From positions 1-16,764 of the forward strand of contig VEOV01000342.1 in NCBI GenBank assembly GCA_012026855.1: a DNA stretch of 16,764 nt. The letters run 5' to 3'. The position numbers and the translations under genes are program-made. The notes under the pieces were generated by a model. That model was not told the origin of the DNA. It did not search any database and saw nothing but the letters and a program-made list of their open reading frames with translations. Source of the stretch: Geobacter sp. (GTDB lineage: Bacteria; Desulfobacterota; Desulfuromonadia; Geobacterales; DSM-12255). Shown piece by piece: positions 7,760 through 14,966 of this stretch; position 1 is the first letter of the stretch, and each line of letters begins with the position of its first letter.

Positions 7760-8284
7760 TTACTTTAGCGCCGGCGCCGTGTACTTGATCTCCCTGGAAA
7801 AAGGCCCCACACATCGATTGTCCTGGCAGAGCAGGTAAGAAATTGCTGCACTGCCTGCCAACCCTTTCTTGTCAGTGCACTTCAGACGAACCAATTCCTG
7901 TTTGATGACTGCCGTTTTGGTATAATACTCCGAAAAGGCGCCGCTATCGTCAGTGCCTGACCAGTCAGGCGCCGATTGTTGGCCGGCGCCTTTCAGTTGC
8001 AGGCATTTGCCAGGCTTGAACTTGAGCTGCAGGGGCCTGATGCTGGAAGAGTTGCTGGCAAGCAGCTTCCACCCCGGTTTGGGGGACAGGCTGACTTCCA
8101 TGCCAAAGGCAGATTTACTCTCACCGGATGCCGTTCTGGCTTCAATCTGGATATACTGATCGTCAAAACTGTAAATCTTTTCTGCCTGTACTGCAGCAGC
8201 CACAAGCAGTTCTGCCGGCAGTATTACGGCAAACAGGCTGAACAGGGTCGCTGCCAGCCGAGTTTTGCAATGGCTCTGGTTCAC
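7760..8284 (-). CDS. Exported DsbD N-terminal-domain-like protein (putative)
   Basis: The protein is 174 residues, starting at a GTG (8284) with AGGGAGA (minus strand, 8297-8291) 6 bases ahead. A signal peptide covers residues 1-34 (hydrophobic run, AVQA|EK). The mature part is an all-beta protein whose C-terminus reads ISYLLCQDNRCVGPF, with C153 and C158. This resembles the Ig-like N-terminal domain of DsbD (PF11412 type), where a comparable Cys pair near the C-terminus passes electrons to periplasmic partners; E. coli has CX5C where this protein has CX4C. Two more cysteines, C94 and C136, are present. The transmembrane and C-terminal thioredoxin domains of DsbD are absent, so it would have to work with a separate carrier. 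It is the last gene of a minus-strand set with the OmpA-like (17-base gap) and thioredoxin-like genes. The domain call is by eye. Confidence 0.55.
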   Translation of the reverse strand: MNQSHCKTRLAATLFSLFAVILPAELLVAAAVQAEKIYSFDDQYIQIEARTASGESKSAFGMEVSLSPKPGWKLLASNSSSIRPLQLKFKPGKCLQLKGAGQQSAPDWSGTDDSGAFSEYYTKTAVIKQELVRLKCTDKKGLAGSAAISYLLCQDNRCVGPFSREIKYTAPALK

Positions 8285-8301
8285 GATTGATCTCCCTGCG
8301 G

Positions 8302-9300
8302 TTATGGCAGCACGAATATGCAGACACTCTGGTTAAGGCCGTCGAAAAATGACTCCAGCCCTTGAGAGCCGATCAGGCTGGTGGACTGTCTGGCTTTATG
8401 TTCCTTGTACTCATTGAAGATTGGTTCGATTCTGTAGGACTGTGCCACCGGTTTGTTGATCAGCGGGCCGTACTTGCCAAGCCATCTTATGCTGATCTGG
8501 TTTGCCGGAACACCCTGGGCAGTCATCCAGTTCAGGACCGCTTCAGCCCTGGCCCTGGAGATGCGGTCGTTAGTATCGACGGACCCGGGAATGGAAGACC
8601 TTGCGTCAAGTTGAATGCGCTGGCTCTGGTCTTTCTGCCAGCTGGCAAGGGCTGCTTTCAGCTGCTCTTCATTGTTGATGTCAATGAACCCGTGGGATTT
8701 GTCCCCCTTGAAGCGGCTGTCAATCCTGCTCGATCCGATATTGAATCTGACAATACCGTTAAAATACATTTTTGAGCTTTCGGTGTATAACCCGGCGAAC
8801 CTGCTCAGGATTTTGCCGCAGCTTTTCCTGCAGTCCAGCATCTCCTCCAGAATAAGCATTCTCTGCCGGTTGTACTCTTCCGGGTCCCCGCTATGCTCTT
8901 CCAGTCTGGTTTTGTATGCTTTAAGTCTGCCGCACAGTTCACTGATGGAGATATTCTCTTTAACGGCAATATCCATCAGCTCTTTCTGCATGTTTTCCGG
9001 CAGAAAGGTGCTGCCGGCATTTTTGGAAAAGCCATCATCGGCTTTTGAAATGTTAGTCAGCGGCACGGTTGACAACAACCAGTCGGTTTCATTGGGGCAG
9101 GGGGTGGCTGCAGCCGCGCCGATAGGCAGTATAGGGCTGCTTTTGCTAACCGGGGCTTCCTGGGGTGCTACGGTCGATTTTTTTTCAGAAGTTTTTTTGC
9201 TCTTTGGCGCAATTACTTCGTAGGGAGCTCCAAAACTGCTGACAGCAACCATGAGCGACAGCAGTACCAGGCCTGTTGAGAATCGGGTTGATCTGTGCAT
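8302..9300 (-). CDS. Exported OmpA-like domain protein
   Basis: The protein is 332 residues. The ATG at 9300 has GGAGGA (minus strand, 9313-9308) 7 bases ahead. A signal peptide occupies about residues 1-24 (SSFGA|PY). A Lys/Pro/Ala-rich stretch (30-65) and a helical middle region (95-165) with a cysteine pair CRKSC (C157, C161) follow. Residues 175-275 look like an OmpA-type domain, ending with the characteristic ISRARAEAVLNWMTAQGVPA and ISIRWLGKYGP. Such domains usually bind peptidoglycan through an Asp and an Arg on diaminopimelate. The Arg appears kept (R251), but the Asp position holds Ser (S236) in my hand alignment. There is no beta-barrel or lipobox, so the protein is probably periplasmic. 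It sits between the thioredoxin-like gene (44-base gap) and the DsbD-N-like gene (17-base gap), most likely as one transcript. Confidence 0.68.
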   Translation of the reverse strand: MHRSTRFSTGLVLLSLMVAVSSFGAPYEVIAPKSKKTSEKKSTVAPQEAPVSKSSPILPIGAAAATPCPNETDWLLSTVPLTNISKADDGFSKNAGSTFLPENMQKELMDIAVKENISISELCGRLKAYKTRLEEHSGDPEEYNRQRMLILEEMLDCRKSCGKILSRFAGLYTESSKMYFNGIVRFNIGSSRIDSRFKGDKSHGFIDINNEEQLKAALASWQKDQSQRIQLDARSSIPGSVDTNDRISRARAEAVLNWMTAQGVPANQISIRWLGKYGPLINKPVAQSYRIEPIFNEYKEHKARQSTSLIGSQGLESFFDGLNQSVCIFVLP

Positions 9301-9344
9301 CTATTTATCCTCCAGTTCCTTGATAGGTTTTGCATTCAGACGAG

Positions 9345-10961
9345 CTATTCGCGGTACTTCATCTGCCAGATCCGGGAAATTTCCGCTTCCGACCAGTTCA
9401 GCTTGTCAGTGAGGTAAAACGGCACCTCCCGCTGCAGAAAGACGGATATGGGGAGTGGTGTCACCGGTTCTTTATTGGCCAGGATGAGCGGTACCATCTG
9501 GCGCAGCATGATATCGTCCTTGGTGTCGATATAATAGAAGATATTCTTCCTTCTGATCGCTCCGGATTTTATTAGGGTGTTGAATATCACCTTCTGTTGA
9601 TCATGCTTGGCGATGATATGGATATCGATGTTCGGGTGCGCCACAGCATACTGCATGATCTTCGGGATCTCTTCAAGACATAATGGGCACCAGGTCGCCC
9701 AGTAATGGAATATGTTCTTTTGCACTTCATTGTAGTTCTGTTTAGGATCCGCCAGCCTGGCTACGAGCTTTTTCAGTTCCGGTTTCGAGGCGATGGTCAC
9801 TTTCAAGGCCGGTTCATTTACCTGCTCGGACAGCTCTCTGGCATCACTGCAGGTGGCATAGTTGGTCCGGTCACACCGGCGTAAATACTCCTTCAACATT
9901 CCTGACTGTTCAAAACTGAGCCTGTGATTGGCCAGATAGGATGCTTTGGCAGCATAATATCGGGCTTCAGGAAATTCCCAGCGTCTGTCAAGCTCGATCA
10001 GTTCCTTGAAAACCTTGCTGGCCTCGGCATGGTTATCTTCATTCCAGAAGATAGTGCCGATTGACATCCTGGCAACCAGCGCCAGAGATGGCTCACTTTT
10101 GGCCGCTGTCAGATAAGTGATGGCTTTGCGGGCATCACCTGCGTCGTAGAATTTCCTGCCCGTGTCATAGAGTGAGACGGACAGGGTCATGTCGATACGC
10201 AGATCGCTGCTGTTGGGCGATTTGACCGCCTTTGCGGTGATTTTGGAGATTTCGGCGCCGTTAATGGTCTTGAAAGTCAGCATGTGTTCCCCGGCCGAAT
10301 CTGTGGGGGCAACGCTGACCTGCAGGTTATTGGCCGGAAAGATGGTGGCAATCAGCTCCTGGTTGATGAAAGCGCGGGGATTCAACCTGAGTGTCAGCCT
10401 GTTCTCGACTGTTTTGATTAAATCCCCAAGGTCGACCGTGCCAAGAGGCTCGTTGAAGGTCAGGTTTATGGAGCCGCTCAGCTGTGGCCGCGGGTTATTC
10501 TCGTCGAAATTGAAGCCTTTTACCGTGGCTGACTGCAGCTTGAATTCATGCCCGGCCGGATAAAAATAGGTCACATAACGCTGAAATTGATTCACCTGCC
10601 TCACTCCGGAACAGTAGAGTTTCAGCCGGGGGGTAATAGTGATCCGTTTCAGCTTTTCCCGTGACAGTAGCACTAACGAAGCGCCATCCTTGGCCACCAG
10701 GGGGCTCTTCAGCAGGTTGTCGATGGTGGCCGGGTCGCTGTTGACAGGCAGATCGACAATTATACTGTTGTTTTCCTGGTTGCAGCCAAAGCTGATATTT
10801 TCAAGGCTCTTCTGACCACTGTTGACAATAACCACCAGACCGTCGCTGATCTGTTTGAGATTCACTACCGTGGTAGATTCGCAGTAAGCTGCTGAACTGC
10901 AAAGTAAAGCCAGGGCAGGGGTCAGTAAAAGTGTCAGAAAATAAGAAATGGTGCGCCGCAT
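9345..10961 (-). CDS. Exported multidomain protein with TPR-like region and C-terminal thioredoxin-like (TlpA-type) domain
   Basis: The protein is 538 residues with a signal peptide (RR, then a hydrophobic run to about residue 28); C21 is not in a good lipobox. Residues 30-255 are beta-rich and do not match a family I can name; the first part, ending SIIVDLP, is faintly AMIN-like. Residues 265-350 contain helical repeats (SLYDTGRKFYDAGDARKAI, ARMSIGTIFWNEDNHAEASK) like TPRs. Residues 395-538 form a thioredoxin fold: NIFHYWATWCPLCLEEIP with the redox pair C425/C428, and a later PLPISVF with the expected cis-proline (P504). Further cysteine pairs are C60/C117 and C363/C371. A periplasmic thiol oxidoreductase role is likely; partners are unknown. 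The ATG at 10961 has AGAGGA only 3 bases ahead. It lies 28 bases past the eno terminator with no clear promoter of its own, and heads the three-gene envelope set. Confidence 0.72.
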   Translation of the reverse strand: MRRTISYFLTLLLTPALALLCSSAAYCESTTVVNLKQISDGLVVIVNSGQKSLENISFGCNQENNSIIVDLPVNSDPATIDNLLKSPLVAKDGASLVLLSREKLKRITITPRLKLYCSGVRQVNQFQRYVTYFYPAGHEFKLQSATVKGFNFDENNPRPQLSGSINLTFNEPLGTVDLGDLIKTVENRLTLRLNPRAFINQELIATIFPANNLQVSVAPTDSAGEHMLTFKTINGAEISKITAKAVKSPNSSDLRIDMTLSVSLYDTGRKFYDAGDARKAITYLTAAKSEPSLALVARMSIGTIFWNEDNHAEASKVFKELIELDRRWEFPEARYYAAKASYLANHRLSFEQSGMLKEYLRRCDRTNYATCSDARELSEQVNEPALKVTIASKPELKKLVARLADPKQNYNEVQKNIFHYWATWCPLCLEEIPKIMQYAVAHPNIDIHIIAKHDQQKVIFNTLIKSGAIRRKNIFYYIDTKDDIMLRQMVPLILANKEPVTPLPISVFLQREVPFYLTDKLNWSEAEISRIWQMKYRE

Positions 10962-10989
10962 TTGTCCTCTTTTGCAGTTGCGTTCAACT

Positions 10990-11018
10990 AAAAAAAGACC
11001 CGGCAGGTGACTGCCGGG
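10990..11018 (-). terminator. Intrinsic terminator of enolase
   Basis: On the minus strand, an 8-bp stem CCCGGCAG/CTGCCGGG (11018-11011 with 11006-10999) has the loop TCAC, extended by one G-U pair, and is followed after TC by seven T residues (10996-10990). The stem is the same as in the maeB terminator. A small hairpin AGTTG-CAACT (10976-10989) lies just beyond, before the next start codon. Confidence 0.85.
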
Positions 11019-11044
11019 CTCTTGGCTTGCTATCTGTTCCGCTA

Positions 11045-12340
11045 CTACTTGCGAATGTTGTAGAAAACATCCTTGCCCCGGAACAGGGCGGTAACATCGA
11101 GTTCATCCGCGATGCGCAGCAGCTGGTTGTACTTGGCAACGCTGGCTGTCCGGCAGAGGGAACCTGTTTTGATCTGACCGGCATTGACGGCAACGGAAAG
11201 GTCGGCCAGGGTGGTGTCCTCGGTCTCTCCCGAGCGGTGGGAGATGACACAGGTGTAACCGGCGCGCTTGGCCATCTCGATGGCGTCAAGGGTTTCTGTC
11301 AGGGTGCCGATCTGGTTGAGTTTGACCAGAATCGAGTTGGCAACCCCTTTCTCGATCCCTTCCTTGAGAATGCGCGGGTTGGTAACAAAAAGGGCGTCAC
11401 CGACAATCTGAATCCGCTTGCCGAGCCGGTCAGTCAGGAGTTTCCAGCCGTCCCAGTCGTTTTCAGCCATGCCGTCCTCGATGGAGATGATTGGGTACTT
11501 GTTGACCAGGTTCTCGTAGAAGTCCACCATCTGGGCAGGTGTTTTTTCCTTCTGCTTCTCGTTCTCCAGGGTGTAGACGTTCTTTTTCTTGTCGTACAGC
11601 TCGGAAGAGGCTACGTCCAGGGCGAGGAGCACGTCTGTGCCGGGCTTGTAGCCGGCCTTGGTGATGGCCTCGACAATGACTTCCAGTGCCTCTTCGTTTG
11701 ATTTAAGGTCAGGGGCGAAGCCCCCCTCATCACCGACAGCAGTGTTATAACCTTTGCCCTTGAGGACACCCTTGAGGGCATGGAAGATTTCCGCACCCAT
11801 TCTCAGGGCCTCGGCAAAGGAGGCTGCGCCGACCGGCATGATCATGAATTCCTGGATGTCGACGTTATTATCGGCGTGGGCACCACCGTTGATGATGTTC
11901 ATCATGGGCAGCGGCAGTTCCTTGGCATTGCAGCCGCCGATATACTGGTAGAGGGGGAGGCCGGCTTCTTCGGCAGCAGCCTTGGCTACGGCGAGAGAAA
12001 CGCCGAGAATGGCATTGGCGCCAAGCTTGCTTTTGTACTCGGTGCCGTCAATCTCCAGCATTTTACGGTCAACGCCGACCTGATCGGTTACTTCCAGACC
12101 GGCAATCTCATCGGCAATGATGTTGTTGACATTATCTACTGCTTTACGTACCCCTTTGCCGAGATAGCGTGACTTGTCGCCATCACGCAGCTCAAGCGCC
12201 TCGCGCTCACCTGTTGATGCGCCTGACGGAACAGCGGCACGGCCCATGACACCAGCCTCAGTAAAGACTTCAACCTCAAGGGTAGGGTTTCCTCTGGAAT
12301 CAAGAATCTCCCTTGCATAAACATCCGTAATTTGACTCAT
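11045..12340 (-). CDS. eno: Enolase (phosphopyruvate hydratase)
   Basis: Interconverts 2-phosphoglycerate and phosphoenolpyruvate in glycolysis/gluconeogenesis; cytoplasmic, Mg2+-dependent. The 431 residues match the full bacterial length. Landmarks are AREILDSRGNPT, AVPSGASTGEREALELRDGD, NGGAHADNNVDIQEFMI, GDEGGFAP, LALDVASSEL and IEDGMAENDWDGW (metal ligands Asp and Glu), LVKLNQIGTLTET (catalytic Lys) and SHRSGETED. Two normally invariant spots differ. The usual GDDLFVTN is GDALFVTN: the first Asp, the metal ligand, is kept and the second is Ala. The usual [DE]R in CRSDRVAKYNQ is AS (CRTASVAKYNQ). I re-read the DNA at both places and the calls stand. The start ATG at 12340 follows AAGGGG 6 bases upstream. 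It has its own candidate promoter and terminator. Confidence 0.96.
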   Translation of the reverse strand: MSQITDVYAREILDSRGNPTLEVEVFTEAGVMGRAAVPSGASTGEREALELRDGDKSRYLGKGVRKAVDNVNNIIADEIAGLEVTDQVGVDRKMLEIDGTEYKSKLGANAILGVSLAVAKAAAEEAGLPLYQYIGGCNAKELPLPMMNIINGGAHADNNVDIQEFMIMPVGAASFAEALRMGAEIFHALKGVLKGKGYNTAVGDEGGFAPDLKSNEEALEVIVEAITKAGYKPGTDVLLALDVASSELYDKKKNVYTLENEKQKEKTPAQMVDFYENLVNKYPIISIEDGMAENDWDGWKLLTDRLGKRIQIVGDALFVTNPRILKEGIEKGVANSILVKLNQIGTLTETLDAIEMAKRAGYTCVISHRSGETEDTTLADLSVAVNAGQIKTGSLCRTASVAKYNQLLRIADELDVTALFRGKDVFYNIRK

Positions 12341-12408
12341 TTTCTGCCCCTTTCACCAGTTTGATGTGATGCCGCAGTTGCCGGCTGTTCGATAATTATG
12401 AACGATTT

Positions 12409-12437
12409 GTTATAACACAGCGGATGAAAAATGGAAG
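12409..12437 (-). promoter_or_regulatory. Candidate promoter of eno
   Basis: On the minus strand TATAAC (12414-12409; 5 of 6 to the -10 consensus) is preceded, 17 bases upstream, by CTTCCA (12437-12432; 3 of 6 to -35). This predicts a leader of about 60 bases. The -35 match is weak. Confidence 0.4.
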
Positions 12438-12476
12438 CAGTTTCAGGTTGAAATGAGCCAGTAAAATAGTCAAATG

Positions 12477-12505
12477 TTGACATCATCTCATACATACGGC
12501 ATAGT
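12477..12505 (+). promoter_or_regulatory. Promoter of the pgpH-ybeY-dgkA-corC operon
   Basis: A perfect TTGACA (12477-12482), a 17-base spacer and CATAGT (12500-12505, 4 of 6) form a good sigma-70 promoter. Transcription would begin near 12512, about 64 bases before the ATG at 12576. It is divergent from the eno promoter. Confidence 0.55.
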
Positions 12506-12575
12506 TTTCCTTCTGTAGACGAGGATTTACCATTCCAGATGCAGTCAGATTTCAGAGAAGTGTCAAGTGTGATAG

Positions 12576-14966
12576 ATGCCTTCATCCGAGAATAATGATA
12601 ATAATCAGTTTGCGGGGCTTCCGTTGCTGCTCTGGAGGCAGTTGCAGGACAGTCTCTCGCGCCGCTTCTCCTCAGATAAAAGCGATAAGCGTGACCGCTT
12701 TTTACTGCTGATCTTCACCATTCTCATCCTGGCTGTACTCATAACTCCCCACCACAAGCCACTTGCCAGGCATTACAAGGCCGGCGAGGTTTCGGTATCG
12801 GATATCCGGGCGGCCAAAGACTATCTGGTCGAGGACAAGAAACTCAGTGCCGAGACCCAATCCGAAGCCGCTGCCAGAATTCCACTTGTTTACGAAACCG
12901 ATGAAAAAATCCGGGATGATATTGCTGCCAGAATCCGTAAAGGTTTTATCTTCCTGGCTAACCTGAAGACCAGGCAGGATCTCTCCAGTGAAAGCACCAG
13001 AAAGGCTGTTTCCGAGCAACTTGGCATTGAACTTACCATGGCTGAACTGGCGGCATTTTCCCGGCTCAGGGGGGATAGCCATCTTCACCATGAAGTTGAG
13101 CTGCTGCTGCAGAAAATCTACCGACAGAATGTGGTGGCAGATATCCGCTCCTTTCTTTCAGATCAGCTGACCGGGATTGCTGTCTACAGGCTTGACGGCA
13201 CAAAGCTTTCCGACGGGGTGAAGGATGAGCCGTCTGATCTGGAGCAGGCAAGGCGGTTGATCATGCAGTCGGCACTGCACTCGACTGAAGGTGCCTCCGT
13301 AGAACCACTGAAAATAATGCTCTCCAGAATGCTTAAACCGAGCCTGATCTATAATCGTGACAGGACCGAGGCGATGAAGGCTGCTGCCAGAGCCTCCGCC
13401 AGTCCTGTGCTGATCCAGATCAAAATGGGGGAGATGATTATCAGGGATGGTGACCGGGTTACCCCGGCCCAGGAGATGAAACTTGCCGCCATATCGGCCG
13501 ATACTTCTCTGCTTGGCAATCTTTACACTTTCATCGGTGTCATGGGGGTTGTGTCTGTTGTCCTTTATTTCCCCTACAGATTCGCGCTGAAAAACATACG
13601 GAAATTCAGGCCTTCCTACAAGGACCTGATCCTGCTCGTTGTCCTGACTCTCGGGCATTTCCTGCTGCTCAGGACCCTCTTTGCCATTACCCCCTCGCTG
13701 GCGACTGCATTTCCGCTGCTGGATTCATCCATATATACCTGGCTATTTCCCTTTGCCGCCACGGCGATCATGATCAGAATTTTTATCAACTCCGAGGTAG
13801 CCCTTGTTTATGCTGCCATTATTGCTCCCCTGGCAGGGCTGCTATATGGCAGCCTGCCGGTAGTTATCTATTCCCTGCTCGGTTCCATCATCGGGGCCCA
13901 TGGGGTCCGCCATTGCGACAACCGGGGGATAATTTTCACTGCCGGGCTCAAGGTGAGTGTGGTGAATGTTGCCATGGCAATATCCTTTCAACTTTTCAAT
14001 CAATCGCTCTTTTCCATGCAGACAGTCTATGCCATCGTCTTTGCTTTTGCCGGCGGTATTGCTACTGCCGTGCTGGCTTCCGGGGCGATTCCGCTTCTGG
14101 AATCTGTTTTTCAGTACACCACTGATGTCAAGCTGCTGGAGCTGACCAACCTCAACTCCCCCATTTTGCGGGAGCTGATGGTCAAAGCCCCAGGCACCTA
14201 CCACCACAGTGTTGTTGTCGGCAACCTGGTGGAGGCGGCCGCGGAGGCAATCAACGCAAACCCTCTTCTGGCAAGGGTTGCTGCCTACTACCATGACATC
14301 GGCAAGATCAGCAAGTCGCAGTATTTTATCGAAAACCAGTCTGGTGGCGAAAACAGGCATGACAAGCTCACCCCCAGCATGAGCGCTCTCATCTTGACCA
14401 CACATGTGAAAGAGGGGGTTGAACTAGCCAGGCAGCATCGGCTTGGGCAGTCGATTGCCGACATTATCAGACAATCCCACGGAACTGCCCTGATCAAGTA
14501 TTTCTACCAGAAGGCAGTGGAGCAGGCAGCGCCGGGTCAGATTGTCGATGAGCACGATTTCAGGTATCCCGGGCCTAAACCCCAGACAAGGGAGGCGGGC
14601 CTTGTACTGCTTGGCGACGCGGTCGAGGCTGCTTCAAGAACTCTCACTGATGCCTCTCCGGCAAGGATTCAGGGGCTTGTGCAGAAGATCATCAACAATA
14701 TTTTTATCGACGGACAACTGGACGAGTGTGAGTTGACCCTGAAGAACCTGCACGAGATTGCCTGGAGCTTCAACCAGATACTTGGCGGCATCCATCACCA
14801 TAGAATCGATTATCCGCAGCCTGCCTACAAGGAGCGTGGTCAGGCCGGGGGGAGGAAGACGAGTGAATGTAACGATAGCGAACCGCCAAAGACGGCTGAA
14901 GGTGGAGACGAAGAGACTCAAGGCAGCAGCAGTGAGGATCTTAAGCGCCTTGGGATGTACTTCTAG
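12576..14966 (+). CDS. 7TM-HD domain phosphodiesterase (PgpH/YqfF type)
   Basis: An integral membrane protein of 796 residues. A first membrane helix (42-57) is followed by an extracytoplasmic 7TMR-HDED-type domain (about 60-310), a bundle of membrane helices (about 312-515) and a cytoplasmic HD domain. The HD landmarks are GTYHHSVVVGNL (540-551), AAYYHDIGKISK with H573/D574, H610 in THVKEG, H635 in RQSHG, and D681 in LLGDAVEA. Homologues in Firmicutes (PgpH) hydrolyse c-di-AMP; the same substrate here is an inference. After about residue 748 comes an acidic, low-complexity tail (AEGGDEETQGSSSEDL), which is encoded in a different frame from the start of ybeY. The start ATG at 12576 has only a weak ribosome-binding site. 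The neighbours ybeY, dgkA/PAP2 and corC follow as in the conserved pgpH-ybeY-dgkA arrangement. Confidence 0.87.
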   Translation: MPSSENNDNNQFAGLPLLLWRQLQDSLSRRFSSDKSDKRDRFLLLIFTILILAVLITPHHKPLARHYKAGEVSVSDIRAAKDYLVEDKKLSAETQSEAAARIPLVYETDEKIRDDIAARIRKGFIFLANLKTRQDLSSESTRKAVSEQLGIELTMAELAAFSRLRGDSHLHHEVELLLQKIYRQNVVADIRSFLSDQLTGIAVYRLDGTKLSDGVKDEPSDLEQARRLIMQSALHSTEGASVEPLKIMLSRMLKPSLIYNRDRTEAMKAAARASASPVLIQIKMGEMIIRDGDRVTPAQEMKLAAISADTSLLGNLYTFIGVMGVVSVVLYFPYRFALKNIRKFRPSYKDLILLVVLTLGHFLLLRTLFAITPSLATAFPLLDSSIYTWLFPFAATAIMIRIFINSEVALVYAAIIAPLAGLLYGSLPVVIYSLLGSIIGAHGVRHCDNRGIIFTAGLKVSVVNVAMAISFQLFNQSLFSMQTVYAIVFAFAGGIATAVLASGAIPLLESVFQYTTDVKLLELTNLNSPILRELMVKAPGTYHHSVVVGNLVEAAAEAINANPLLARVAAYYHDIGKISKSQYFIENQSGGENRHDKLTPSMSALILTTHVKEGVELARQHRLGQSIADIIRQSHGTALIKYFYQKAVEQAAPGQIVDEHDFRYPGPKPQTREAGLVLLGDAVEAASRTLTDASPARIQGLVQKIINNIFIDGQLDECELTLKNLHEIAWSFNQILGGIHHHRIDYPQPAYKERGQAGGRKTSECNDSEPPKTAEGGDEETQGSSSEDLKRLGMYF
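14851..14856 (+). promoter_or_regulatory. Ribosome-binding site that sets the ybeY start
   Basis: GGAGGA sits 6 bases before the GTG at 14863, inside the pgpH coding sequence. It decides in favour of that GTG over the upstream in-frame ATG at 14758 and lets ybeY be translated from within the end of pgpH. Confidence 0.75.

Noticed and set aside
7743..7765. A 6-bp inverted repeat AAGTAA/TTACTT between the two convergent genes, as a shared terminator
   Set aside because: It arises because both genes end in AAG TAA; the stem is short and AT-rich with an 11-base loop and no T-tract.
7768..7991. Several GGCGCC palindromes and a GC-rich hairpin (7967-7991) inside the DsbD-N-like gene
   Set aside because: They lie in coding sequence where Gly-Ala and Ala-Pro codons produce GGCGCC. 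No T-tract or other signal suggests a regulatory role.
14758..14862. A longer ybeY starting at the ATG at 14758
   Set aside because: The extra 35 residues come from the pgpH HD region in another frame and do not resemble YbeY. GGAGGA before the GTG at 14863 and the family N-terminus fix the later start.
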